Of a stretch of 28,435 bases of DNA, positions 14,562 to 23,000 are shown piece after piece; the first letter of the stretch is position 1, and each line of letters opens with the position of its first letter. Location of the stretch: NCBI GenBank assembly GCA_008000375.1, contig SMOI01000386.1:1-28435 (forward strand), written 5' to 3'. Position numbers and translations under genes: made by a program. The notes below the pieces were generated by a model. It was not told where the DNA came from. It made no database searches and saw only the letters and a program-made list of their open reading frames with translations. This DNA comes from Poteriospumella lacustris. Lineage: Eukaryota; Sar; Chrysophyceae; Chromulinales; Dinobryaceae.

Positions 14562-14771
14562 ATGAAGGTTCTTCCTAAACTCGGACGTAAATATTTAGCT
14601 CGCAACATGAAAAGACTAGCCGGAAAAGGGATATTGAATCAAGCTGTGAACTTGGGTAGTAAACATGTAGATCCTAGCGGGGCATTAAGTTCAGCCATTC
14701 AAGTTGCGCAAGAAGGAGCGCAAGGAGCCGTTCAGGCAGGTCAAATGGCCGGAAACTTAATGCGACGTTAA
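14562..14771 (+). CDS. Small basic virion-cluster protein, 69 aa
   Basis: The N-terminal 30 residues are basic and amphipathic (LPKLGRKYLARNMKRLAGKG). The rest is an Ala/Gly/Gln-rich helix (SSAIQVAQEGAQGAVQAGQMAG) ending MRR. It has its own short promoter motif and start box and sits directly before the capsid gene, which itself starts 52 bp downstream. Adenovirus-like viruses have small basic or amphipathic core and minor capsid proteins in comparable positions. That analogy is suggestive only, and no homologue is recognised. Confidence 0.7.
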   Translation: MKVLPKLGRKYLARNMKRLAGKGILNQAVNLGSKHVDPSGALSSAIQVAQEGAQGAVQAGQMAGNLMRR

Positions 14772-14778
14772 ACTGTTT
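14770..14778 (+). promoter_or_regulatory. Short promoter motif before the capsid gene
   Basis: AAACTGTTT overlaps the preceding TAA stop and lies 54 bp before the ATG at 14824. A TATATATTATTATT box lies between. Confidence 0.72.
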
Positions 14779-14823
14779 GGTGTTTCATTGTTTTTTTGTG
14801 TATATATTATTATTGCAAGCGCC

Positions 14824-17655
14824 ATGGGTGATCACGTAAAAGCTATTCCGAAAATGTTAAATTTGTCGAGTCGCAAACCGACTACGGTAGAAGCGTATTC
14901 TCGACAAGTCGCGAGCATTGCTACTAATGCTCAATCTTTCGGCCCAAATAGTTATGCCAACATTGTCATTGATACTTCCACTCCTGGTGCATTTTATGAT
15001 CCTACTCAAACCTTTCTTGAATTTGACATCGAAATCCAAAACTCCAATCCGTACATTGATTATATGAATTTGGGAGCGGCGGGAATGGCTTCGTTTATTG
15101 AAGAATTCCGTATTTATAATCAAGGCACACCCGTTGAAGAAATTTTGCAGTACAATGTCGTGTTTGAACATTTCATGAAAATCGGAGGACATGCACAAAC
15201 CGAATTTAAATTGTTTATGGAAAATTCTTGGCGCGCACCCGTTCCTCCAAATGATGCCAACGAACTCAATTTTGTCAAACCTCCCATGATTGATCGCGAT
15301 GGAGTGATCATGTATCCTAACAACATCAATCTGTTGGGGGACCGAAATATTTTTTCTTCTCATCGCGAACAAGGGCCAGCTTTACTTATGCAACCAAATG
15401 TTGTGATACAAAACGGAGCTGGAACAATTCAAATCAATAATCAGACAGGTGGAAATCAAAATTATACAGTTGCTACACGGGCAGTAGAGGGAAGAGCTCC
15501 CACAACGGCAAATTATGGTTATGCCATTTGTGCTCTGGATACTTTCAACAATCATTCCAGTGCTCCGGGATGTGTGTTAACCAAAGCGTTTACTAACCGA
15601 TTAGATAATACGTATGTGACGTGGCCCTCTACCCTTCGTCCAGAACCGATCATTCTCAACCAAGTACGGTCGCAGCAAGAAGAAAATGTTAAAAATTATC
15701 GGTTGCAAGATTACTTTTTGTACTTGGTAAACGTAAAAAACATTCCCATTGGTGTGGCTCCCGTCAAATCTTTTATTGCCACTGAGGCTGGGTTAGTGCG
15801 TGAATCGGGTGATACCGGAAATACACCGGCAGGTTTTCATTCTACTGGAAAAGCAGCAAACTTCAATTTTAATACTGTAGCAAACATCAATACAGGATTA
15901 ACAACTGGAAAATGGAAAGTACATGTGGTTTTACCCATGTTTTCTGGATTACTGGGATGTTGGGCCGAAAAAGCGTTTCCGGCCATGTTAATTGCTCCGG
16001 GAAGTTTTTACATTCAATTGAAATGGGCTCGAATGGCTCAAGCAGCTCAATTTACCATGGATCCTTGTCGTCGCATTTTTGGTACGTACCGCGATTACGT
16101 TCCTTCCTGTGGTTTCCCGCACGGATACCAAAACGAATATCGTGGACAAGTATACCATACTCCAAATGGATTAGTTGGACCTCCAGATGCGACGGACGCT
16201 TCTGACAGTTACTTTGTGATTACGGCTGCTGGTGCCACCGGAAACGATTTTGCTCCCAAACCATTTTTTCCTTATTTAGGAGGGGATGGACATGCACCCA
16301 ATATTGCTGACGCCAATCGATATACCTTTGACGCTGCAGATAACAATGCGACAAACAACCTGACTGTGTACGGAGAAGGCTACGGTTATGTCACAGGAAA
16401 TCCAAAACCTCAATATATTCCGCGATTGTATCCTTGGGCCACCACCACATTTGGGTTTGAAGCCAATATCAATACCACGTGTCCTTACACTACCGAACGC
16501 AACATTTGTTTTGGGACTTACCTTCCCTTTTCCACTGCTCAAGTGCGACGTATCACGGCAGAAACCAATGGAAGCATTGCAGGCGATACGAAAATTATTT
16601 ATGCTGCAGCATTAGAAACACAAACGACTTATTTAATTACCAATTTGCAAATGACTACACAACAAATTATTGTTCCCGATGAAGTCACTGCATCTATTGT
16701 ACGTCAAGCGGCAGACAGTGATATTTCGTTGGATGCTCAAAGTGTACACACTTACCGAACCATCTGTGCGAACTCCGAATCACAAAATATTATTCTACCC
16801 ATTAAAATCGCCAGTGCCAATTCGTTGTACATTTTGTTCTTGAACACGTTGAGCCAAGAAAGTCCCTACTATAATTCACTGACGGGTATTTGTCCTTTCA
16901 CTTCGTATCAATATGTTCCAACAGCTCAAGGATTTTTTGTGGGATCCGAATTGGTTCCCACATTCAATACCATCAATACCACCGATTCATTCAGTGTACA
17001 ACTCAAAATCGGCAACGAATTGTTTCCACAGTACCCCATTCGTACAATTCCGGGTATTGTGAAAGAACTGCAACGTTCAGTTCATGGTACTTCGGATATG
17101 AACTGCAATTTGCCCTATACGACCACAGCAAGTGGTCCTCGTTTTGACGATAATACAAAAGTAACACTTGCGTCTGATGGTACTCATTATACTTGGATCG
17201 AAGGTAAACAATTCACTTGTCCCTTTGTTCCCATTGCAGCACTGGATGATCAAACCATCACCAATAATATTCTGTTTAACGATTATTATAACCGTGGAGG
17301 AGCCGCTTCAGCCACTGCACCTTATTTTTATACCACGGTTGTAAACTCCATTGTGGGTACGGTTCCCAATTACAATGATCGGGGTACCTACATGTGGCCC
17401 GGATTTTTGCCTCCTGAATCCTCGTTTGTTCTTGGTTTTGATCTGGATACCTTCCCCGGTCAATCGGATCAAGCACGCAGTGGTCGATATTTAGGAAATG
17501 CACCTTTAACTTTAGCCATGACAGGGTGCAAAGGACTTAATAATGCTTCCACAAAAGGTACATCCGCTTCGGATCCAGTAATCGCCCTTGCTTTTGTACT
17601 TCACGATATTCGTTTTTCCATCATGGCTGGGGGACAAATGTTGGCGTATTACTAA
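14824..17655 (+). CDS. Major capsid protein (double jelly-roll type), 943 aa
   Basis: The start is the ATG at 14824; the frame is open upstream but only with non-ATG codons. The N-terminal pattern, with YANIVIDTS, a PTQTFLEFDIEI strand, DYMNL and FIEEFRIYNQG (residues about 44-102), and the long Asn/Thr/Tyr-rich beta sequence are those of Polinton-like capsid proteins. These have two jelly rolls and form pseudo-hexagonal trimers. The C-terminus is DIRFSIMAGGQMLAYY. At 943 residues it is longer than I expect for the lineage, which suggests enlarged loops or towers. Supporting context is its own strong short motif and the adjacent penton, ATPase, fibre and integrase genes. Pieces of a related capsid gene lie at 1665-2010. 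Confidence 0.88.
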   Translation: MGDHVKAIPKMLNLSSRKPTTVEAYSRQVASIATNAQSFGPNSYANIVIDTSTPGAFYDPTQTFLEFDIEIQNSNPYIDYMNLGAAGMASFIEEFRIYNQGTPVEEILQYNVVFEHFMKIGGHAQTEFKLFMENSWRAPVPPNDANELNFVKPPMIDRDGVIMYPNNINLLGDRNIFSSHREQGPALLMQPNVVIQNGAGTIQINNQTGGNQNYTVATRAVEGRAPTTANYGYAICALDTFNNHSSAPGCVLTKAFTNRLDNTYVTWPSTLRPEPIILNQVRSQQEENVKNYRLQDYFLYLVNVKNIPIGVAPVKSFIATEAGLVRESGDTGNTPAGFHSTGKAANFNFNTVANINTGLTTGKWKVHVVLPMFSGLLGCWAEKAFPAMLIAPGSFYIQLKWARMAQAAQFTMDPCRRIFGTYRDYVPSCGFPHGYQNEYRGQVYHTPNGLVGPPDATDASDSYFVITAAGATGNDFAPKPFFPYLGGDGHAPNIADANRYTFDAADNNATNNLTVYGEGYGYVTGNPKPQYIPRLYPWATTTFGFEANINTTCPYTTERNICFGTYLPFSTAQVRRITAETNGSIAGDTKIIYAAALETQTTYLITNLQMTTQQIIVPDEVTASIVRQAADSDISLDAQSVHTYRTICANSESQNIILPIKIASANSLYILFLNTLSQESPYYNSLTGICPFTSYQYVPTAQGFFVGSELVPTFNTINTTDSFSVQLKIGNELFPQYPIRTIPGIVKELQRSVHGTSDMNCNLPYTTTASGPRFDDNTKVTLASDGTHYTWIEGKQFTCPFVPIAALDDQTITNNILFNDYYNRGGAASATAPYFYTTVVNSIVGTVPNYNDRGTYMWPGFLPPESSFVLGFDLDTFPGQSDQARSGRYLGNAPLTLAMTGCKGLNNASTKGTSASDPVIALAFVLHDIRFSIMAGGQMLAYY

Positions 17656-17662
17656 ACTGTTT
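17654..17662 (+). promoter_or_regulatory. Short promoter motif before the integrase gene
   Basis: AAACTGTTT overlaps the capsid gene's TAA stop and lies 38 bp before the ATG at 17692. It places the integrase in the same expression class as the virion genes. Confidence 0.72.
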
Positions 17663-17691
17663 GGAAATGTCAAAATCTTTTTCATCACAAA

Positions 17692-19500
17692 ATGAATCAT
17701 CCGGGGTATTATGCGTATGTGCAAGGAGAATGTTCACCGCAAGAATATGCGAATTTAGATGAAGAAACCAAAACGAAATTTTATCATTTAATGTATGATT
17801 CCATCACCACATCCGGCCAATTTTACCGCGTGGGAATTGAACGCTACTTCAATCAACTGAATGCACGTTTCCCAACGTTTCATCGCTATGAACGAAAAAA
17901 TTTGCGACGGGGATTTATTTATTTCTATAATCGTCAACTCATTGTCCAATTGACTTTTAAACCCATTCCTTTTGGAAAAATCAAAATTTCCAACCCTGAT
18001 TCAAAACCACCCCCTTCTTCTTCACCTCCTGTTTCTCCCGACCGACAATCGGTATCCACTCGTTCTACTCGATCTCTCACAACCACGCGATCCAACCGCT
18101 CAGTGGTTGAAAAAGCCACCGTTTCAAACAAACCCATTTATGTCCCGATCTATAAAGCTGCTGGGGAAGAATTGCAGGCCGATTATTTCCAGCTCACTCC
18201 GCATCAAGTTAGGGCGAACGGAGGCAAATTTGCACATTTGTTAGTGATCATGGATCCTTTTTCACGATTTGTGTGGGCGTTTCCATCTCAAAATCGTACG
18301 GCTCAAAATACGTTCAAAGTCTTTGAAATCGCCATGAACCGACCTGGTTTGGCAACTAAATTTTACCATTTTTTGCGCGATAAAGTCAAACGCATCACGG
18401 TCGATGGGGGAAGTGAATTTAAAGAATATTTTGCAGATCATATTCGCGATTTGTTTCCCCATGCGGATTTGTATGTGGCGGACGCAAAAAGCAAAACACA
18501 CGGACGTCCGACCACAACGGGTCCAGTGGAAGCTGCCATTCGATCGGTGCGACGCGTGCTGCGCGATCAAGAAGTTTCGGGTGAACCTGCTTTTTTCTCA
18601 CAAAATCAAAAAGGATTGAGTCAAGCGTTGGATTCGTACAATAGTACAGTGCAAACACATACCCATATGGGTCATTCTCCCATTGATGTAGTTCATGAAA
18701 TTATGGGGGACACCGAGAAACTTAAAAGTATTAGTTTGGCTACCGAAAGTCGACGCCAAAAGAAAATTCTTGAATTGAATCAACAACAACGGGGTTTGAA
18801 ATCGGCGTTTGATTGGAATTCACAAATTCCTCCTCCCCAAACTTTCCCGGAACGAGTGCGTCATCCTTCTCATGAACGAATGGAAGTTCAACATCCCGTC
18901 GAGCAAGAAATTGAATCCGCGGGGGAATCGGATAAAGAAGAGATCAAATCTACAGGAAGTGGTCGTTTTGGGTACCGACTAAAAATCAATCCCAAACAAT
19001 TTGCTAAAGAAGTGGATTTAAAAGTGAGTTTGGAAGCGTACACCATTACTCGAAAATCCATAACAAAAGTAGATTTACGTGAAATCGGAGGCAAAAAAGA
19101 AATCAAAGATGTGTTGTTTAGTCAATTGGTGCTTATTAAATTACCCATCGAAGATGGTCCACCCCAAATCAAACTCAATTTCGAGAAAATACGCGATAAA
19201 AGCATGTTTCATGCTGTCACCAAACGCGATGCCACCCAACCCTACACCGTGACTCCGCGCATTATGGAGACGGTAGGGGCTCCTCCTTTACCTCCGAATC
19301 CGAACATTCCGGGACCGGTAGTGAAACCGGTAGAGGGGGCGGGGTTTCAATTGGCGTTTCCGGAACAACGGGTGTTCCATGACCCTGTCGCACCAGCGGC
19401 AGCGGTGCCAATTTCGGTTCCTGATTCGGGGGAACCGGTTCGTCGGAGTTCTCGGGTTCCAATTCGGAATTCCCGTTATGCTGATTTTGTAATGCACTAA
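17692..19500 (+). CDS. Retroviral-type (rve) DDE integrase, 602 aa
   Basis: This enzyme would insert the linear element into host DNA. The catalytic core (residues about 150-295) shows D164 (LQADYF), the strand LLVIMDPFSRFVWAFP, D238 (TVDGGSEF) and E280 (TTGPVEAAIRSVRR), with about 41 residues between the last two. Residues 1-95 lack the HHCC zinc motif of retroviral integrases. Residues 100-145 are a Ser/Pro/Arg linker. The region about 440-520 could be a small C-terminal DNA- or chromatin-binding fold. The end has RRSSRVPIRNSRYADF, a tail type often seen in retroelement and Polinton integrases. The last 239 bp are antisense to the coiled-coil gene's 3' end. Confidence 0.93.
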   Translation: MNHPGYYAYVQGECSPQEYANLDEETKTKFYHLMYDSITTSGQFYRVGIERYFNQLNARFPTFHRYERKNLRRGFIYFYNRQLIVQLTFKPIPFGKIKISNPDSKPPPSSSPPVSPDRQSVSTRSTRSLTTTRSNRSVVEKATVSNKPIYVPIYKAAGEELQADYFQLTPHQVRANGGKFAHLLVIMDPFSRFVWAFPSQNRTAQNTFKVFEIAMNRPGLATKFYHFLRDKVKRITVDGGSEFKEYFADHIRDLFPHADLYVADAKSKTHGRPTTTGPVEAAIRSVRRVLRDQEVSGEPAFFSQNQKGLSQALDSYNSTVQTHTHMGHSPIDVVHEIMGDTEKLKSISLATESRRQKKILELNQQQRGLKSAFDWNSQIPPPQTFPERVRHPSHERMEVQHPVEQEIESAGESDKEEIKSTGSGRFGYRLKINPKQFAKEVDLKVSLEAYTITRKSITKVDLREIGGKKEIKDVLFSQLVLIKLPIEDGPPQIKLNFEKIRDKSMFHAVTKRDATQPYTVTPRIMETVGAPPLPPNPNIPGPVVKPVEGAGFQLAFPEQRVFHDPVAPAAAVPISVPDSGEPVRRSSRVPIRNSRYADFVMH

Positions 19501-19990
19501 TTAATTTTTCTTTGGCTTCCTTCACGCTCTTGAAAAATTCATCGGCCTTTTGATTGGCATCGTGCCTTTTTTCCACCACAAAGTCTTCTTTCTTGTACTC
19601 TACCAAAGTAAGTAGCATTTGATGAATTTGTTCCAACAACAGTTCGGAATCCGCGTCGTGCTCCGACAACAACGCGTAGGTCGCGGACAAATTGTGGTGC
19701 AACTTGTCCTGCAACAATCCTAAACGTTCAATAAACGAAGCGCGAAATTGAGTATCGTGCTCCCAATCACGCAAGTAATCTTTCGCCAACGCTTCAAATT
19801 GTTGGGTGATACAAGCAAGTATTTTTGTGGTAGCCACAGAAACTTTTTCCTCCACTACTTTTTCAATGAAATCGCGATTTTCAAGGTGCAAGAGGTGCAT
19901 TTTTTCCCAAATGGCCTCAAACCCTTTATCTAGTGTTTCAACTATTGCTTCAATCCTTTTTTTCGACATATCACCATGTTTAAACGACAT
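19262..19990 (-). CDS. Coiled-coil protein with Pro-rich tail, 242 aa
   Basis: The ATG at 19990 follows the CTCATAATAAATTAA box and a long promoter motif at 20034-20060, the arrangement of the left-arm genes. An in-frame ATG seven codons later (MSKKRIEAIV) is possible. Residues about 8-170 are helical with heptad-like Leu/Ile (ETLDKGFEAIWEKMHLLHLE, ELLLEQIHQMLLTLVEY). Residues about 180-242 are Pro/Glu-rich and are encoded opposite the integrase C-terminus. No family is recognised. Promoter class and position beside the polymerase gene suggest an early, replication-associated or regulatory role. Confidence 0.78.
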   Translation of the reverse strand: MSFKHGDMSKKRIEAIVETLDKGFEAIWEKMHLLHLENRDFIEKVVEEKVSVATTKILACITQQFEALAKDYLRDWEHDTQFRASFIERLGLLQDKLHHNLSATYALLSEHDADSELLLEQIHQMLLTLVEYKKEDFVVEKRHDANQKADEFFKSVKEAKEKLISALQNQHNGNSELEPENSDEPVPPNQEPKLAPLPLVRQGHGTPVVPETPIETPPPLPVSLPVPECSDSEVKEEPLPSP

Positions 19991-20033
19991 AGAATCAATG
20001 AATAAATTAATTTATTATGAGGAGACACGTAAG

Positions 20034-20060
20034 AAAAAAGATCCAAGGGACACTTTATGC
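20034..20060 (-). promoter_or_regulatory. Long promoter motif, leftward
   Basis: On the minus strand the segment reads GCATAAAGTGTCCC then TTGGATCTTTTTT, 44-70 bp before the ATG at 19990. It overlaps the last codons and stop of the polymerase gene (20055), so the motif is partly coding. Confidence 0.68.
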
Positions 20061-23000
20061 ATATCTTTCATAGACACGGTTATATGTAGGATTTTCCGAA
20101 ATCTTAAGGGGTCCGTAGGGCGCGAGATACAATCGCTCTAACTGGTCTAATACTAATCCTTCTTTGGGTAAAGGGACAACTTGACGTTTGGTCAATACGG
20201 CGCGCAAACGTTTTTTCGAGTAACGCGTAAACACCGAAGCGTACGGGGCACGGGTATCGTTACTGTTTGGGCAAATGACCATATGATCCAGCATGAGCGA
20301 ACTGGGTTCAGGTTGAGGGTACATAATGGTCGTTTCCAGCATTTTGGCTAAATCCGAAGGTTTGGTTTGCCGTTGATTCGAAACCGTCATTCGCACACCT
20401 TTACATTTCATTACTCCCTCTTGATGATCGGTTTCAACTTTCATGTAACATTTGGGTGCAATGCCATAAAATGCTTCAATTTCATTGCCTTCATCCGTTT
20501 CATTGGCCCAATTGCCTAATCCTCGCGCCGTCCAATCCGTCACGTTTCGATCTCGATCTTGAAGAAAAATAATGCTGTCTGTGTCACAGTACAGAACACG
20601 TTCGGGGCCTACGGCAACCATTTGACGGTGCAGAATCACTCGAGCGTGCGCCGTGACTGCTGCCGCTAACCACAAATTAGACCGGCGATTGACTTTGGCC
20701 TTCTCGCGGTGCTTGTCGAAATAACACATCATGGTTTCTCCATCTTCCAAAAAGCGGTACTTGAGAGACGACCGATCAATTTCGGGGTTATTGATAATTC
20801 CATTCATCCAATCGTCATAATTAAACACCAGTTTCTTGTCTGAGACTTGGGTATCTTGGGCCAATTTTCCCCATAAACAATTCAAGTACAATTTGGCAAG
20901 CGCACGTTTCACTGGATTTTTTCGGACTTGAGAAATTCTCATTTTTCCTAAATTCCCGTTTTCCTGGTATAACCGCTGTCGCACCCATTCTTGTTCTTCC
21001 GGGGAAGGATTTTCGGATGAGGCCCCGGCTTTTTTCCAGCCTTCAGCTTCTTGTTTTTGACGCAAGAAAAACGACATGTACCCCCGCATGTACTCATCGC
21101 TTCGATTGTTGGAATCAAAATGCAAGACTTCATAGACTTCTTTGATTTCGTAGCCTTGACTCACAGCAAAAAACAATTCTTCCGAAAACCAAGTTCCCAT
21201 TTTCTCAAAACAATTGAACTCCAATTTTCCGTTGTCGCTAATTTGAGGAAGCAAACCGAGCGCGCACGTTGGATTCGGAAGCACATCGCAACGAATGTAA
21301 CCGAAATAGCGATTGGGATGATTGATTTCCATTCGCGCACGATCAATTCGACTTCCGAGATAAATGCGCGGATGACCGATAGGTAACATTTGGGTTGCAC
21401 AAATGTAGGGATACATCGACGTTACATCAATATGATGAATTTTTTGAGATTCGGTGGCTTTGGCGTAACACGAGAACACTTCGGTACGTCCACCAAAAAA
21501 GAACGCGCGATCTTGAATTAAATCACAAAGTTTCGATTCGTAAGGAGTAGGTCGACCTAACCGATCAAAATCACATTCCCAAATCCATTCAATGCGTCCA
21601 GGTCGTTTCCATTCATGTTTGCGCATCATGCGGTCGGTTTCTTCAAACACTTCTTTCCACGTCTGGTTTTTCTTGGGATGTTTGGATCCTTGCACCATTT
21701 CGTTTGCAAAACAAGTGGGACACCCGTGCCAAAAACACCCTAAAAATTCATAAACGGTATCGGTTTCGGGACAGTACCCATCTACCCGTTTCTGCATCAC
21801 TTCATCGTAATATTCACGAAATTGATTTCCCGCATGCCAGATTTCACGTTGTTGGGTGCGAGCACACCGTTCCAGCCAAATAATCGCTTTTTTCGAAAAA
21901 GGGTCGGCGAATCGACGTTGGGACAACGCGTGGCGCATGTTGGTAGAAAGATGACCTTGTTGGAAAAAACGAAGCGCGAGTTGAGCTAATGTCATGCATT
22001 GAAAAGGTTCAATAGGTGTAGGTTTCCACCCCCCTCCTTCTTCCGTCGCTTCTTCGTTTCCAAATTCAAGATGAGCCAATCGAAATTTTTCCACACATTG
22101 ACTTAACACATCCACATCCAGCCAACAGTATTTCACCAATTGTTCTTTCATGTTCCACCACTGTTTATGGCAAAGCGGACAGACTAAATCTTCGGCGGAC
22201 ACGCGCGTGTGGTTGCATGTACAGTAGATTTCGCTTTCTTCGCGGTGCCAGACCCGCAAACTTTCAATTTCATTCGCATCCTTTTTGGTTTTCAGACAAT
22301 AATAATCGTGTTCCGAGTCGATAGAGGGAAACGATCCAACATAAGTTTCGTTTTCGCGCGTATTGAACAAATGGGGAAAATCTCCTTTTTGAAGTTCAAG
22401 TTGCAAAGATTCGGCAATGGATTTGAGCGAAGCGGGAAAAAACATGAGGAAATCTTTGAAATAAATGGAAGCTTTTTCCTCGTTGCGCTCGATTTTGATC
22501 TGGATATATTTGTGAACCGATCCGGGGCGGGGAACCGCTTCATAAGGTAAACTATGACGTTCCAGGTACTGAACGACAAATTGATGGTCAAAACTCCCTC
22601 CATTATGTGCTAAAATAGTAGCTCCGTAATAATCCGTTGAACTTAAAATATGTTCACAAAATAATTCCATATTGTCAAAATAAAGTCTGGGTTCGGGAAA
22701 TCCGACTTTTCGAAAACACACGCAATTGCATTCATGAATAAACAAGTTTTCATCCATTTTCACTTGACGTGTTTCGATGTCATAGACATACAATTGGTTG
22801 GCGGCAATGGTTGGATCTTGAAGGTAAAGATCCAATTGTTGGGTCGGAATATCGGCTAATTTCGGAAGCGCGACGTAGCACAAATGAGTTTTCTTGTCCA
22901 CAATATCTTTTTCAGAGCAAATGGTGCACATGAACAATTCGCTGTTTTTCATGCGACGAAAAGTGGACAAATTCAAACGTGGAGGACGTGGAATAGAAGA

